In this document: positions 1-9,212 of the stretch, piece by piece
Layout of the letters: every line of letters starts with the position of its first letter
Position numbering within the stretch: the first letter of the stretch is position 1
Origin: Treponema sp.
GTDB taxonomy: Bacteria > Spirochaetota > Spirochaetia > Treponematales > Treponemataceae
DNA: 17,098 bases
Direction of reading: 5' to 3'
NCBI GenBank assembly: GCA_024699205.1
Contig: JAILQA010000463.1
Span: 1 to 17,098 of the forward strand
Position numbers and translations under genes: made by a program
The notes under the pieces: generated by a model
Databases searched by the model: none
What the model was told of the DNA's origin: nothing
The model's input: only the letters and a program-made list of their open reading frames with translations

Positions 1-96
1 ATCAAGAAGATAATCCTTGTTAAATTTTTTATATTCGACGACAGTTCTTGCAGGGAAGGCTTTAGATGAAAGTTCTTTGATAGTTTGAATGTTCAT
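1..96 (-). CDS. Unidentified protein, N-terminal 32 codons only
   Basis: An open frame starts with ATG at 96-94 and runs to the window edge without a stop. It encodes 32 residues beginning MNIQTIKELSSKAF and is soluble-looking, with no signal peptide. I do not recognise the family from so short a piece. Support for it being real comes from its upstream sequence: an extended -10 box (TGTTATAAT, minus strand) lies 7 nt before the ATG. There is no Shine-Dalgarno sequence. The gene follows the EamA transporter gene in the same direction with a 63-bp gap. Confidence 0.5.
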   Translation of the reverse strand, partial: MNIQTIKELSSKAFPARTVVEYKKFNKDYLLD

Positions 97-103
97 AAAG
101 GAA

Positions 104-112
104 ATTATAACA
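104..112 (-). promoter_or_regulatory. Extended -10 promoter abutting the start codon at 96
   Basis: On the minus strand the sequence TG-T-TATAAT occupies 112-104, a perfect extended -10 element. Transcription would start at or within a base or two of the ATG at 96, giving a leaderless or nearly leaderless mRNA. No good -35 hexamer is seen at 17 bp, which is common for extended -10 promoters. Confidence 0.5.
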
Positions 113-143
113 TGCTTTTTTTTATTTGGATAACAAAAAGCTG

Positions 144-162
144 TGATTTATTCAATAAATCA
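144..162 (-). terminator. AT-rich palindrome over the EamA stop codon, possible weak terminator
   Basis: Positions 144-162 form a perfect dyad with 9-bp arms around one central base (TGATTTATT / AATAAATCA). It includes the TGA stop of the EamA gene. Read on the minus strand it is followed by CAGC and a run of five T, so it could be a weak intrinsic terminator. It could also be a protein-binding site upstream of the gene at 96. Confidence 0.35.
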
Positions 163-1035
163 GAAAATTACCCCAAGCATAATTCCTATAATTACGATTC
201 CGGCACAAAGCAGATTGTAAGCGATATTCTTTTCCTTAAAGAAGATTCTTCCACCCAAAATTGTTACTATGCAGCCAATCTGTTTGATTAAGGTCATAAC
301 TGTAATTTTGCTGCCTTCCATTCCGTTTGCAATAAAAAGTGCTTTGTCTCCGATTACAAACATGAGGGCCAGAATCCAAACCCAGATATTTTTAAACACG
401 CTTAAGCTTATTTTTTCGCGTTTTATGAGAATATAAATCAGATAATATAAAACAAGAAAAAGCATGTACCAGAATTGCAGCTGGGCGCTCGAAATGTCTT
501 TCATGAGTATTTTATCGAAGAGACCAGAAAAAGCGTTCAAAATGCACGATATGAGCGCCAGAAGGACAAAAAAAGCAGGGGAGTGGCGGGGAGTTGTTAG
601 TTCACTATTTGCTGCTTCCTCAAGAGTTTTTTCTTTTGGTTTGAACCTAAGCATGACAAGGCCGGAACAAACTATAATAAGCCCAAGCAATTGGAATCCG
701 CCCAAATCTTCATGCAGAAAAATTACTCCCAGCATTGTTGCAAAAAGTACTCTGGACAAATCGATTATTCCAAACAAACTTACCGGGAGATTTTTTAGAG
801 AGTTGAAGCTGCATATCCAGGCGACAAAAATGCAAAAGGATTTTAAGGCTATCAGAAAATAAAAATGAGCAGATAGACCGCCTGCTTTTGGGGCTTGTGG
901 AATTACAAATATAAATGAAAGAAGTGTATAAGCTATAAGGATTTCCAGAACGCTGTTTTTGTTCATTGCCTTTTTTTTAGCAATTTCCCGCGATCCTTTT
1001 AAAAATCCATAAATAAAAACAAGAAAAATCCACAT
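160..1035 (-). CDS. EamA-family (DMT superfamily) membrane transporter
   Basis: A 291-residue, very hydrophobic protein of the size and shape of a ten-helix drug/metabolite transporter built from two EamA repeats. The first half ends in a helix pair followed by a charged linker around residues 130-150 (KPKEKTLEEAANSE). The second half repeats the pattern and ends in a hydrophobic helix (GIVIIGIMLGVIF). Proteins of this family move small metabolites, amino acids or drugs across the inner membrane; the substrate cannot be read from sequence. Its ATG overlaps the stop codon of the upstream serine-hydrolase gene (TAATG, minus strand), so the two are very probably one mRNA and translationally coupled. 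Family certain, substrate unknown. Confidence 0.88.
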   Translation of the reverse strand: MWIFLVFIYGFLKGSREIAKKKAMNKNSVLEILIAYTLLSFIFVIPQAPKAGGLSAHFYFLIALKSFCIFVAWICSFNSLKNLPVSLFGIIDLSRVLFATMLGVIFLHEDLGGFQLLGLIIVCSGLVMLRFKPKEKTLEEAANSELTTPRHSPAFFVLLALISCILNAFSGLFDKILMKDISSAQLQFWYMLFLVLYYLIYILIKREKISLSVFKNIWVWILALMFVIGDKALFIANGMEGSKITVMTLIKQIGCIVTILGGRIFFKEKNIAYNLLCAGIVIIGIMLGVIF

Positions 1036-2171
1036 TATTGAATAAGATATTGATTCTTATAAATATTGTAAAGTTCCCTTGAAATTGTTGCGGCATTTTG
1101 TGTGTGGACTGGTTTGTTTATTAGAACAATTATCGTGATTTTTTCCTGAGGATAATAAAGGCACATAGAATTGAATACAGAAGTAATCCCTGCATGGAAC
1201 ATTTCGCCATTCTGATAATTGATTCCGTAACCATAAGATTCTGTATCTATCATTTGTCGCAAAGTTTTTTTCTTTACGACTTTTCCACCAGTAAAGGATT
1301 TTGTCCATTTGTATAAGTCCACTACAGAGGAATTGATATTTCCGTAGCCGCTGGAAAACTCATCTGGAATGCTATAATAACGTCCTTTCCAATCGTAGCC
1401 GCGGGTATCAGTTTTCTGGAAGACAGTATTAGAGGCGGACATTTTGCATGGAATAAAAATGTTCTGCTGGACATAATCATCATAAGAAAGTCCTGTGACT
1501 TGCTCGATGATTTTTGCAAGAAGATAATAATTTGTATTGCAATAAAAATAATTTGAACCAGGCTCCAGAAAAAGAGGGGCGGAATCCAGATATTTTAAAA
1601 TGATTTCTTTTTCAATCGGCTTGTTTGCAATGGTGTTCGCTTCAATTTCTTTTGCAATTTTTTCTGGGAAAAAGCTTTCAGTAGAATTAAGGCAGTCGGT
1701 AAGTCCAGAATGCATGTTCAGCAGCATTTCTATGGTTATTTCTTTATTGTAGGGAAAGGAAGGAAAATATTTTTCCAAAGTTTCATTAACCGAAAGCTTT
1801 TGGTTTTCTGTCAGCTGCATTATTGAGGCTGCTGTAATCTGCTTTGTAATTGAACCTATTTCAAAGGTTGAATTAATTGTAATTGGAGTTTTTTCTGTTG
1901 CCTTTGAATCACAAAATCCAAAGCCCTTTGCAAAAATTACTGTTTTTTTATTGGCAAAAAGGACAGCTCCCTGAAAATTGGATTCGTTAAGGTAGTTTTC
2001 AAAAGCTTTAATCAGGGGAGAGTAGGAATAATCAATAATTTCATCCTGTGTAAAATCAATTTTGACAGATTTGCTTGAACAGGCAGAAAATAGCAAAATC
2101 AGCAGAGAAATAATAGATATTTGTAATTTTTTTATGTATAAATACATTATACTATATATAACAAAAATCAT
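1035..2171 (-). CDS. Beta-lactamase/PBP-like serine hydrolase, lipoprotein
   Basis: A 378-residue protein of the beta-lactamase family (PF00144; class C beta-lactamase, DD-peptidase and esterase relatives). All three active-site motifs are visible: S107-I-T-K110 (SxxK), Y210-C-N212 (normally YSN or YAN) and H326-A-G328 in place of KTG. The N-terminus has a lipoprotein signal ending LFSAC, so Cys31 is probably lipidated and the enzyme faces the periplasm or outside. Members act on peptidoglycan peptides, D-amino-acid peptides or small esters; a true beta-lactamase is not implied. The start is uncertain: ATG 2147 gives a more normal signal peptide (MYLYIKKLQ) than ATG 2171. Neither has a Shine-Dalgarno. 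It is coupled to the EamA transporter downstream and divergent from the DUF2130 gene, only 46 bp away. Confidence 0.88.
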   Translation of the reverse strand: MIFVIYSIMYLYIKKLQISIISLLILLFSACSSKSVKIDFTQDEIIDYSYSPLIKAFENYLNESNFQGAVLFANKKTVIFAKGFGFCDSKATEKTPITINSTFEIGSITKQITAASIMQLTENQKLSVNETLEKYFPSFPYNKEITIEMLLNMHSGLTDCLNSTESFFPEKIAKEIEANTIANKPIEKEIILKYLDSAPLFLEPGSNYFYCNTNYYLLAKIIEQVTGLSYDDYVQQNIFIPCKMSASNTVFQKTDTRGYDWKGRYYSIPDEFSSGYGNINSSVVDLYKWTKSFTGGKVVKKKTLRQMIDTESYGYGINYQNGEMFHAGITSVFNSMCLYYPQEKITIIVLINKPVHTQNAATISRELYNIYKNQYLIQ

Positions 2172-2217
2172 TTTTTTAGTTAATAAGCAGCTGGAGTAAG
2201 CTTTAGGAGAAGGAAAA

Positions 2218-3495
2218 ATGCAGGAAATAAAATGTCCAAAGTGCGGCCAGGTTTTTCAGATTGATGAAAGTGGTTATGCAGAAATTTTAAAGCAGGTTAA
2301 AAATAAAGAGTTCAACGATGAATTAAAAGAAAAAGAAAAGCTTTTTAATACTCAAAAGGAAACGGAAATAAAGCTTGCTGTTACAAATACCCAGGCGCAG
2401 AAAGATAAAGAAATCCTTGCATTAAAAGAAAAACTCAACGGGCTTGAAAATGAATTAAAATCAGTGAAGGAAAAATCTTCTGCTGAAATAAAGCTTGCAC
2501 TCGCTGATAAGGAAAATGAAATCACACGCCTTAAGGGCGATATAGAAACCAACAAATCAAAATCTACGCTGGAAATTAAATCGGCAGTACAGGACCGCGA
2601 AAATCAGATTCTGAATCTTCAGCACCAGCTTACTCTTGCCGAGAGTCAGTCAAAAATGAAAGAATCCAGTATGAAAGAGCATTATGATTCATTAATCAAA
2701 GCTAAAGATGAAGAAATTGCTTTTTATAAGGATTTTAAGGCTAAGGAATCTACAAAACAGATTGGCGAAGATTTGGAACAGTATTGTCTCAATGAGTTCA
2801 ATAAAAATCGTGCCCTGGGCTTTCAGAACTCTTATTTTGAAAAGGATAACGTAGTTTCAAAATCCAGTGGAAGTAAGGGAGATTTTATTTTTAGAGAAAC
2901 AATCGAAGATGGAATTGAACTGATTTCAATTATGTTCGAAATGAAAAATCAGGCAGATCAAACAGCAACTAAACATAAAAATGAAGACTTCTTTAAGGAA
3001 CTGGACAAGGATCGCCGCGAAAAAAATTGTGAATATGCAGTTTTAGTTTCCATGCTGGAAGAAGATAATGATTATTACAACACGGGCATTGTTGATGTTT
3101 CTTACAAGTATCCAAAAATGTATGTGATTCGTCCCCAGTTTTTTATTCCTGTAATTACCTTTCTTAAAAATGCTGCTTATAAATCACTGGAATACAAACG
3201 CGAGCTTATCAATGTGCGCAATCAAAATATTGATATTACCAATTTTGAAAATGATTTAAATGTATTTAAAAACGGGTTCGGGCGTAATTATGAACTGGCC
3301 AGCAAAAAGTTTTTTAGTGCAATTGAAGAGATTGATAAGGCAATTTCGCATTTGCAGAAGATGAAAGACGAGCTTTTGGGGTCAGAAAATAATTTAAGAC
3401 TGGCAAATAATAAGCTTGAAGATTTAACTGTAAAAAAACTTGTAAAAAATAATCCGACAATGAAACAAAAGTTTGAAGATTTAGAAAAAAAATAA
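2218..3495 (+). CDS. DUF2130 domain protein (coiled coil plus nuclease-like core)
   Basis: A 425-residue protein with three parts. Residues 4-15 carry a CxxC (C6, C9), half of a zinc ribbon with no second CxxC. Residues about 25-170 are a highly charged coiled coil containing an imperfect repeat that begins EIK-A at residues 50, 90 and 119. Residues about 175-330 match the conserved DUF2130 core, with [10 protein letters not shown], a KGDFIF segment and FEMKNQ. The spacing of D222, E241 and K243 (D...E-x-K) looks like a PD-(D/E)xK nuclease site; this is my inference and no activity is established here. A further helical segment follows to the C-terminus. The start is supported by an AGGAGAAGG ribosome binding site. 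It stands alone, divergent from the lipoprotein gene and upstream of the importer operon. Cellular role unknown. Confidence 0.85.
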   Translation: MQEIKCPKCGQVFQIDESGYAEILKQVKNKEFNDELKEKEKLFNTQKETEIKLAVTNTQAQKDKEILALKEKLNGLENELKSVKEKSSAEIKLALADKENEITRLKGDIETNKSKSTLEIKSAVQDRENQILNLQHQLTLAESQSKMKESSMKEHYDSLIKAKDEEIAFYKDFKAKESTKQIGEDLEQYCLNEFNKNRALGFQNSYFEKDNVVSKSSGSKGDFIFRETIEDGIELISIMFEMKNQADQTATKHKNEDFFKELDKDRREKNCEYAVLVSMLEEDNDYYNTGIVDVSYKYPKMYVIRPQFFIPVITFLKNAAYKSLEYKRELINVRNQNIDITNFENDLNVFKNGFGRNYELASKKFFSAIEEIDKAISHLQKMKDELLGSENNLRLANNKLEDLTVKKLVKNNPTMKQKFEDLEKK

Positions 3496-3507
3496 AATAA
3501 TAAAAAA

Positions 3508-3555
3508 AGTCAAAACATATTGACTAAAAAATAATAACCTAGTATACATATAGGT
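3508..3555 (+). promoter_or_regulatory. Sigma70 promoter of the importer operon with two flanking dyads
   Basis: TTGACT (3520-3525), a 17-bp spacer and TATACA (3543-3548) form a strong sigma70-type promoter, with the expected start near 3555 and a leader of about 50 nt. The -35 box is the right arm of AGTCAA-N6-TTGACT (3508-3525). The -10 box lies inside ACCTA-N9-TAGGT (3537-3555). Dyads overlapping both boxes are what repressor operators look like, but no regulator can be named. The leader ends in a GAGGAG ribosome binding site. Confidence 0.65.
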
Positions 3556-3606
3556 AATTCAAAGAATAAAGCTTCCGCTTAGGAAAGTTTTAGAGGAGTG
3601 TAAATT

Positions 3607-4386
3607 ATGAAGAAAATTATTGCTTTATCAACAGCATTATTAATTGCTGCAAGTTTGTTTGCACAGACTACATTGAAAGTTGGTGCAACTCCAGAGCCTC
3701 ATGCAGATATCCTTAATCTTATTAAAGATGATTTAGCTGCAGAAGGTATTGATTTGAAAGTTATTGAGTTCACAGATTATGTAACACCAAACGAGGCTGT
3801 TGAATCTGGTGAAATCGATGCAAACTATTTCCAGCATATTCCATATCTTGAATCTTTCAATACAGAAAGAGGATATCATCTGGTAAATGCAGCTGGAATC
3901 CATGTTGAACCATTTGCTTTGTACTCAAAGAAGATAAAGAGCGTTAAAGACCTTAAGAAAAAGTCAAGAATTGCTATTCCTAATGACCCTACAAACGAAG
4001 CTCGTGCTTTACTTCTTCTTCAGGAAGCTGGTTTGATTAAATTAGCTCCAGAGGCAGGAATTACTGCTACTGTTCAGGATATCACAGAGAATCCTCTTAA
4101 ATTAAAGTTCAGTGAAATTGAAGCTGCTTCTTTGCCACGAGTTCTTTCTGATGTTACTGCTGCCGTTATCAACGGAAACTATGCAATTCCAGCTGGCTTG
4201 AGTGCTGCTAAAGACGGATTGTTTGTAGAAGGTTCTTCTTCTCCTTATGTAAACGTAATTGCAGTAAAAGCAGGCAACGAAAATACTCCTGCAATCAAGG
4301 CCCTTATTAAAGCTGTTCAGAGCGAAAAAGTTAGAAACTACATCAAAGAACGCTATCCAAATGGCGACGTTGTTGCAGTATTCTAA
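3607..4386 (+). CDS. MetQ/NlpA-family ABC transporter substrate-binding protein
   Basis: A 259-residue periplasmic binding protein of the MetQ/NlpA (lipoprotein-9) family, which normally delivers methionine to MetNI. Family hallmarks are LKVGATPEPHADIL near residue 23, the EFTDYVTPN and DANYFQHIPYL segments, HVEPFALYS, and RIAIPNDPTNEARALLLLQEAGLI. The signal peptide (MKKIIALSTALLIAASLFA, then Gln-Thr) has no lipobox cysteine. It should therefore be a soluble periplasmic protein, whereas most MetQ proteins are lipoproteins. It is the first gene of the operon, yet the operon has HisM-type permeases and a HisP-like ATPase rather than MetI and MetN. Methionine or a related sulphur amino acid is the likeliest ligand, but that rests on family membership only. 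Confidence 0.9.
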   Translation: MKKIIALSTALLIAASLFAQTTLKVGATPEPHADILNLIKDDLAAEGIDLKVIEFTDYVTPNEAVESGEIDANYFQHIPYLESFNTERGYHLVNAAGIHVEPFALYSKKIKSVKDLKKKSRIAIPNDPTNEARALLLLQEAGLIKLAPEAGITATVQDITENPLKLKFSEIEAASLPRVLSDVTAAVINGNYAIPAGLSAAKDGLFVEGSSSPYVNVIAVKAGNENTPAIKALIKAVQSEKVRNYIKERYPNGDVVAVF

Positions 4387-4417
4387 TCTGTCACAAAAAA
4401 AAATTGGAGATGGAATT

Positions 4418-5302
4418 ATGAAAAAGATTATAAGCAAAAATAAGGTGTCAAAGGTTCTTTTGCTTACTGCCTTGATTGCGGTGTTATTTGCAGGACAGGC
4501 TTTTGCAAAGGCTAAAAAATCTAAGTCTAAGCAGGGAAAAGCAAAAGAGAATGTAAGAATTATTCAGGTTGCACATACACCGACAAATGTTCCTTACGGA
4601 TATTTGAACGAAAAGGGTGAATCTGATGGTTTTGAAGTTTCTGTTCTCAAGGCTGTAGATGAGCTTTTGCCACAGTACCAGTTTAATTTTAATGCTGTTT
4701 CTGATGATGAACTTTTAATCGGAATTGAAACTGGAAAGTATCAGGTGGGAACAAAGGGAGCCTGGCTTACTGAAGAACGTAAAAAGAAGTTTGCCATTCC
4801 TTCTGAGCCGATTGCAGCAAGTGTAATTGGTTTGGCTTTTAGAACTGCTGATTCAGATAAGATTCATGATATCGATTCTTTTGCTGAATATTCTGGTAAA
4901 TTGATTCCAATTTCTCCTTTAAGCGCTCAGTATTCTGTTATAGATGAATATAATAAAGCTCATGAAGGTCAGGCTCAAATAAAGTTAGTTCCTTCTGATG
5001 TTTTTGACATTGCAGATTCATATTTATGGGTTCTGGAAGGAAGATATGACGGTTATCTGGTTCTCAAGCTTTCTTTTGAAAAGAATGTATTGAAAGAGAC
5101 TGGTCCATATCACAAGTTTGCAGATCAGCTGTCTTACGTTCCTTATAAGGGAATTCCAACCTGGCCTTTGTTCAACAGAGCAGAAAGTCAGCTGGTTACA
5201 GATTATGAAAATGCAATTAAAATATTAAAAGAAGATGGTACTATTGCCAAACTTTCGCAAAAATACTTTAATGAGAATGTCTTTGATTTTGTAACAGACT
5301 GA
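4418..5302 (+). CDS. Family-3 amino-acid ABC transporter substrate-binding protein
   Basis: A 294-residue solute-binding protein of family 3 (SBP_bac_3), the group serving polar amino acids, cystine and similar ligands. The start is taken at ATG 4418, where a GGAGAT ribosome binding site is correctly spaced and a signal peptide begins (MKKIISKNKV..., cleavage after AFA at residue 30). An upstream in-frame ATG at 4361 lies inside the preceding gene and is rejected. Fold markers are AHTPTNVPYGYLNEKGESDGF, the ELLIGIETGKYQVG segment and a C-terminal KEDGTIAKLSQKYF helix. The mature N-terminus is unusually lysine-rich (residues 31-43), perhaps a flexible tether. It sits 31 bp after the MetQ-type gene, so the operon encodes two unrelated receptors for one pair of permeases. 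Confidence 0.9.
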   Translation: MKKIISKNKVSKVLLLTALIAVLFAGQAFAKAKKSKSKQGKAKENVRIIQVAHTPTNVPYGYLNEKGESDGFEVSVLKAVDELLPQYQFNFNAVSDDELLIGIETGKYQVGTKGAWLTEERKKKFAIPSEPIAASVIGLAFRTADSDKIHDIDSFAEYSGKLIPISPLSAQYSVIDEYNKAHEGQAQIKLVPSDVFDIADSYLWVLEGRYDGYLVLKLSFEKNVLKETGPYHKFADQLSYVPYKGIPTWPLFNRAESQLVTDYENAIKILKEDGTIAKLSQKYFNENVFDFVTD

Positions 5303-5336
5303 TATAATATTTTTGCATAGGGAGGTTATTATTTAA

Positions 5337-6041
5337 GTGAACAGGCCGTTTTCGCCAATTCAGATAATAATTTCCCTAAAGCAAATACTGCCATTTCTGG
5401 GAGTAACTTTCTCGGTGATGGCAGGGACTATTTTTCTTGGGCTGCTTCTGGCAATTCTCCTGGTCCGCCTCAAGTTCAGCAGACACCGCTTCTGGAATTG
5501 CCTGTCCGATTTTTTCATCCACATTTTACGCTGTACACCATCCCTGGTTCTGCTTTTTATCGTTTTTTATGGCCTTCCAAAATTATTCTTTCTTTTATTT
5601 GGAATCAATATAAATTTCTGGCCCAAAATTATTTTTGTAATAATCGCCCTGTCTCTTTTGTATTCTGCCCAGCTTGCAGAAATTATTCGCTCGGCTTTGC
5701 TGGCAGTTGGTCGGGGACAGTATGAAGCGGCTCTTGCGGCTGGACTGCCACCTTTTATGGCGATGGTCAGAATTGTGATTCCGCAGACCGCGGTGATTGC
5801 ACTGCCAAATCTGGGTAATTCCTTTATTGCGCTTTTAAAGGAAGGCGCTCTGGCCTTTACAATCGGGCTTATAGACGTAATGGGCAAAGGAAACCTGATT
5901 ATTTCGCTTAACTACGGCGGTTATGCGCTGGAAACTTACCTTGCACTGGCATTGGTTTATTGGGCTTGTACTCTGCTTATAGAAGGTTTATTCAAATTAC
6001 TGGAAAAGCATTTTTCCAAAGGGAGGGTAAATCTTGCTTAA
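5337..6041 (+). CDS. Polar amino-acid ABC transporter permease (HisM/GlnP type), first subunit
   Basis: A 234-residue inner-membrane permease of the HisM/HisQ family. The EAA loop that docks on the ATPase is clear: QYEAALAAGLPPFMAMVRIV, with E130 and G136. The start is a GTG at 5337, preceded by GGGAGG 11 nt upstream; no ATG gives the conserved N-terminus. The next gene begins inside the last codons of this one (8-bp overlap), so the two permeases are translationally coupled, as expected for a heterodimer. Five or so membrane helices are visible. Local codon use is slightly richer in G and C than in the binding-protein genes. Substrate is set by the binding proteins. Confidence 0.9.
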   Translation: MNRPFSPIQIIISLKQILPFLGVTFSVMAGTIFLGLLLAILLVRLKFSRHRFWNCLSDFFIHILRCTPSLVLLFIVFYGLPKLFFLLFGININFWPKIIFVIIALSLLYSAQLAEIIRSALLAVGRGQYEAALAAGLPPFMAMVRIVIPQTAVIALPNLGNSFIALLKEGALAFTIGLIDVMGKGNLIISLNYGGYALETYLALALVYWACTLLIEGLFKLLEKHFSKGRVNLA

Positions 6042-6762
6042 TACAAACTTTATGCTTAAAACCTTCTGGCTTTCCTTTAAGGCAATTCCTGTTACTCTGG
6101 AAATTACTCTTGTTTCTCTGCTGCTTGCACTTCTTCCGGCTTTTGGAATTGCGAGAGCCCGCATAAAAAAAGTCAGGTTCTGGTCAAAGTTTTCTACAGT
6201 TTATGTTTCTTTCATGCGAGGAACTCCTGTTGTCCTTCAGATTCTGATTGTTTACAGTCTTTTACCAAGTTTGCTCAATAATTTTTTTACAAGGCATTCT
6301 ATTTCAGTAAATATTTTTGATTTGAATCCGATTGTTTATGCATTTGTTGTTTTTACACTTAATACAATTGCTGTTTTGAGCGAAGTTTTTCGTTCTGCAT
6401 TAAATGCCGTTGATAAGGGGCAGTATGAAGCTGCTCTTTGTGCCGGATTGACACGTTTTCAGTCTTATGTGCGGATTGTAATTCCTCAGGCCCTGGTTTC
6501 TGCCATGCCAAATATCTGCAATCTTACGGTGACTTTAATAAAAAATACATCGCTTGCTTTTATGATGACTGTAAAGGATGTTACAGCAGTTGCAAAAATA
6601 CAGGCTGCTTACGGATTTAATTACATTGAAGCTTATCTGGATATTTTTGTGATTTATATAATTGTTTGTTCAGTGGTTCAGTTAATTTTTAAGTTTTGTG
6701 AAAAGAAATTGACTAAAACTGGAGTTAAAAATACAAGAAAAATAATTGGAAAAACGGTATGA
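6034..6762 (+). CDS. Polar amino-acid ABC transporter permease (HisM/TcyL type), second subunit
   Basis: A 242-residue permease of the same family as its upstream neighbour, probably its heterodimer partner. The EAA loop is [20 protein letters not shown] (E132). The motif [14 protein letters not shown] near residue 61 is typical of cystine and polar amino-acid permeases. Translation starts at TTG 6034 behind an excellent GGGAGGG ribosome binding site 6 nt away. The start overlaps the end of the first permease gene by 8 bp. The ATPase gene starts 7 bp after its stop. Confidence 0.9.
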   Translation: MLNTNFMLKTFWLSFKAIPVTLEITLVSLLLALLPAFGIARARIKKVRFWSKFSTVYVSFMRGTPVVLQILIVYSLLPSLLNNFFTRHSISVNIFDLNPIVYAFVVFTLNTIAVLSEVFRSALNAVDKGQYEAALCAGLTRFQSYVRIVIPQALVSAMPNICNLTVTLIKNTSLAFMMTVKDVTAVAKIQAAYGFNYIEAYLDIFVIYIIVCSVVQLIFKFCEKKLTKTGVKNTRKIIGKTV

Positions 6763-6769
6763 TGCTATT

Positions 6770-7507
6770 ATGCTGGAAGTTAAAAATATATGCAAATCCT
6801 TTGGTGAAAATAAAGTCTTAAAAGACGTAAGTCTCACTGTTCACAAGGGCGAAGTTGTTGTGATTTTGGGGCCTTCGGGGTCTGGTAAGACGACACTTTT
6901 GCGCTGTATGAATTTTCTTGAGCCGGCAGACAGTGGTTTTTTAGATTTTGATGATATTCACACTCCCTTTAATCGTGCAACACGAAAATTGATTTTGCAG
7001 ATTCGGAAGAAGACGGCATTTGTTTTTCAGAATTACAATCTTTTTAATAATAAAACCGCTTTGGAAAATGTTATGGAAGGGCTTGTTATTGGCAGGCATA
7101 TTCCTAAAAAACAGGCGGAAGAAATTGCAAAACGCTCTTTGAATAAGGTCGGGCTTTCTGACAGGTATGATTATTATCCGTCCAGTTTGAGTGGTGGCCA
7201 GCAGCAGAGAGTTGGAATTGCGCGTGCTGTTGCCGTTAATCCGGATGTGATTTTTTTTGATGAACCTACCTCTGCTCTGGATCCTGAGTTAATTGGTGAT
7301 GTGCTTGAAGTTATGAAAAATCTTGCGCGGGAAAGAATTACTATGATTATTGTTACCCACGAAATGTCTTTTGCAGAGGAAGTTGCAGATTATGTTGTTT
7401 TTATGGATGATGGAATGATAGTAGAGCAGGGGAGTCCTGAACAGATTTTTCATAATCCGCAGCAGGAAAGAACTAAACAGTTCTTAAATAGAATTTTAAA
7501 AAAATAG
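6770..7507 (+). CDS. Amino-acid ABC transporter ATPase (HisP/GlnQ type)
   Basis: A 245-residue ATPase that energises the importer. Motifs in order: Walker A GPSGSGKT (34-41), Q-loop Q87, signature LSGGQQQR (140-147), Walker B ending in D164-E165 followed by PTSALD, and switch His197. Length and motifs fit the polar amino-acid uptake class (PAAT), not MetN, which carries a C-terminal regulatory domain that is absent here. The start is taken at ATG 6770, the usual family start (MLEVKNI). An upstream in-frame TTG at 6746 would overlap the permease gene. The ribosome binding site is poor (GGAAAAACGG), consistent with coupling to the permease. Confidence 0.92.
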   Translation: MLEVKNICKSFGENKVLKDVSLTVHKGEVVVILGPSGSGKTTLLRCMNFLEPADSGFLDFDDIHTPFNRATRKLILQIRKKTAFVFQNYNLFNNKTALENVMEGLVIGRHIPKKQAEEIAKRSLNKVGLSDRYDYYPSSLSGGQQQRVGIARAVAVNPDVIFFDEPTSALDPELIGDVLEVMKNLARERITMIIVTHEMSFAEEVADYVVFMDDGMIVEQGSPEQIFHNPQQERTKQFLNRILKK

Positions 7508-7520
7508 GAAGAATATATAA

Positions 7521-9020
<1,500 letters not shown>

Positions 9021-9040
9021 AATCTGAAAAAACGGCCTAA

Positions 9041-9068
9041 TAAGTCTCAATTTGATTGAATAGGCTTA
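9041..9068 (+). terminator. Imperfect hairpin after the GH51 gene
   Basis: TAAGTCT (9041-9047) pairs with AGGCTTA (9062-9068) with one G-U pair. A short CAAT/ATTG helix lies inside the loop. It falls 20 bp after the GH51 stop. There is no T-run after it on the plus strand, so its activity as a terminator is doubtful alone. Confidence 0.3.
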
Positions 9069-9070
9069 TA

Positions 9071-9150
9071 AAAAATGCGTCAAAAGTGCCCAGTTTGATT
9101 TTACAAAAAAAATGTAAGAGTAATATCTGGCCACTTTGGGGCGCATTTTT
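9071..9150 (+). terminator. Long imperfect inverted repeat, probable GH51 terminator
   Basis: AAAAATGCG at 9071-9079 is complementary to CGCATTTTT at 9142-9150. Pairing continues inwards through AAAGTG/CACTTT and CCAG/CTGG to 9093 and 9127, giving about 21 pairs with few mismatches. The 33-nt apical region holds a second helix, TTACA/TGTAA (9101-9105 and 9113-9117). The right arm ends in a run of five T and is followed by further T-rich sequence, so a long intrinsic terminator is plausible. The size and near symmetry also suit a small mobile or repeated palindrome. Confidence 0.5.
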
Positions 9151-9171
9151 GCTTTTAAATGCCTTTTTTTT

Positions 9172-9191
9172 GAAGAGAAAAGCCTCTTTTT
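9172..9191 (+). terminator. Short hairpin with T-run upstream of hsp20
   Basis: GAAGAG and CTCTTT flank a six-base loop and are followed directly by T residues. The element lies just before the sigma54-like box of hsp20. It could be the last terminator for the GH51 transcript. Confidence 0.35.
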
Positions 9192-9195
9192 GTAC

Positions 9196-9212
9196 TTGGC
9201 ACGAAATATGCT
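9196..9212 (+). promoter_or_regulatory. Sigma54-like (-24/-12) promoter of hsp20
   Basis: TTGGCACG, four bases, then ATGCT match the sigma54 consensus TTGGCACG-N4-TTGCW at all but one core position. The invariant GG (9198-9199) and GC (9210-9211) have the required spacing. The start would be near 9222, about 50 nt before the hsp20 ATG. A competing reading is a sigma70 promoter over the same bases: TTGTAC (9190-9195) with TATATT (9214-9219), or the extended -10 TGCTATATA (9209-9217). Confidence 0.5.

Noticed and set aside
2134..2147. ATGTAT-AA-ATACAT dyad near the lipoprotein gene start
   Set aside because: Arms are only 6 bp of A/T in AT-rich DNA and mostly lie in coding sequence; not distinguishable from chance.
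3549..3606. SAM riboswitch or T-box before the MetQ-type gene
   Set aside because: The leader is only about 50 nt and holds no S-box or T-box core; only weak 4-bp hairpins are present.
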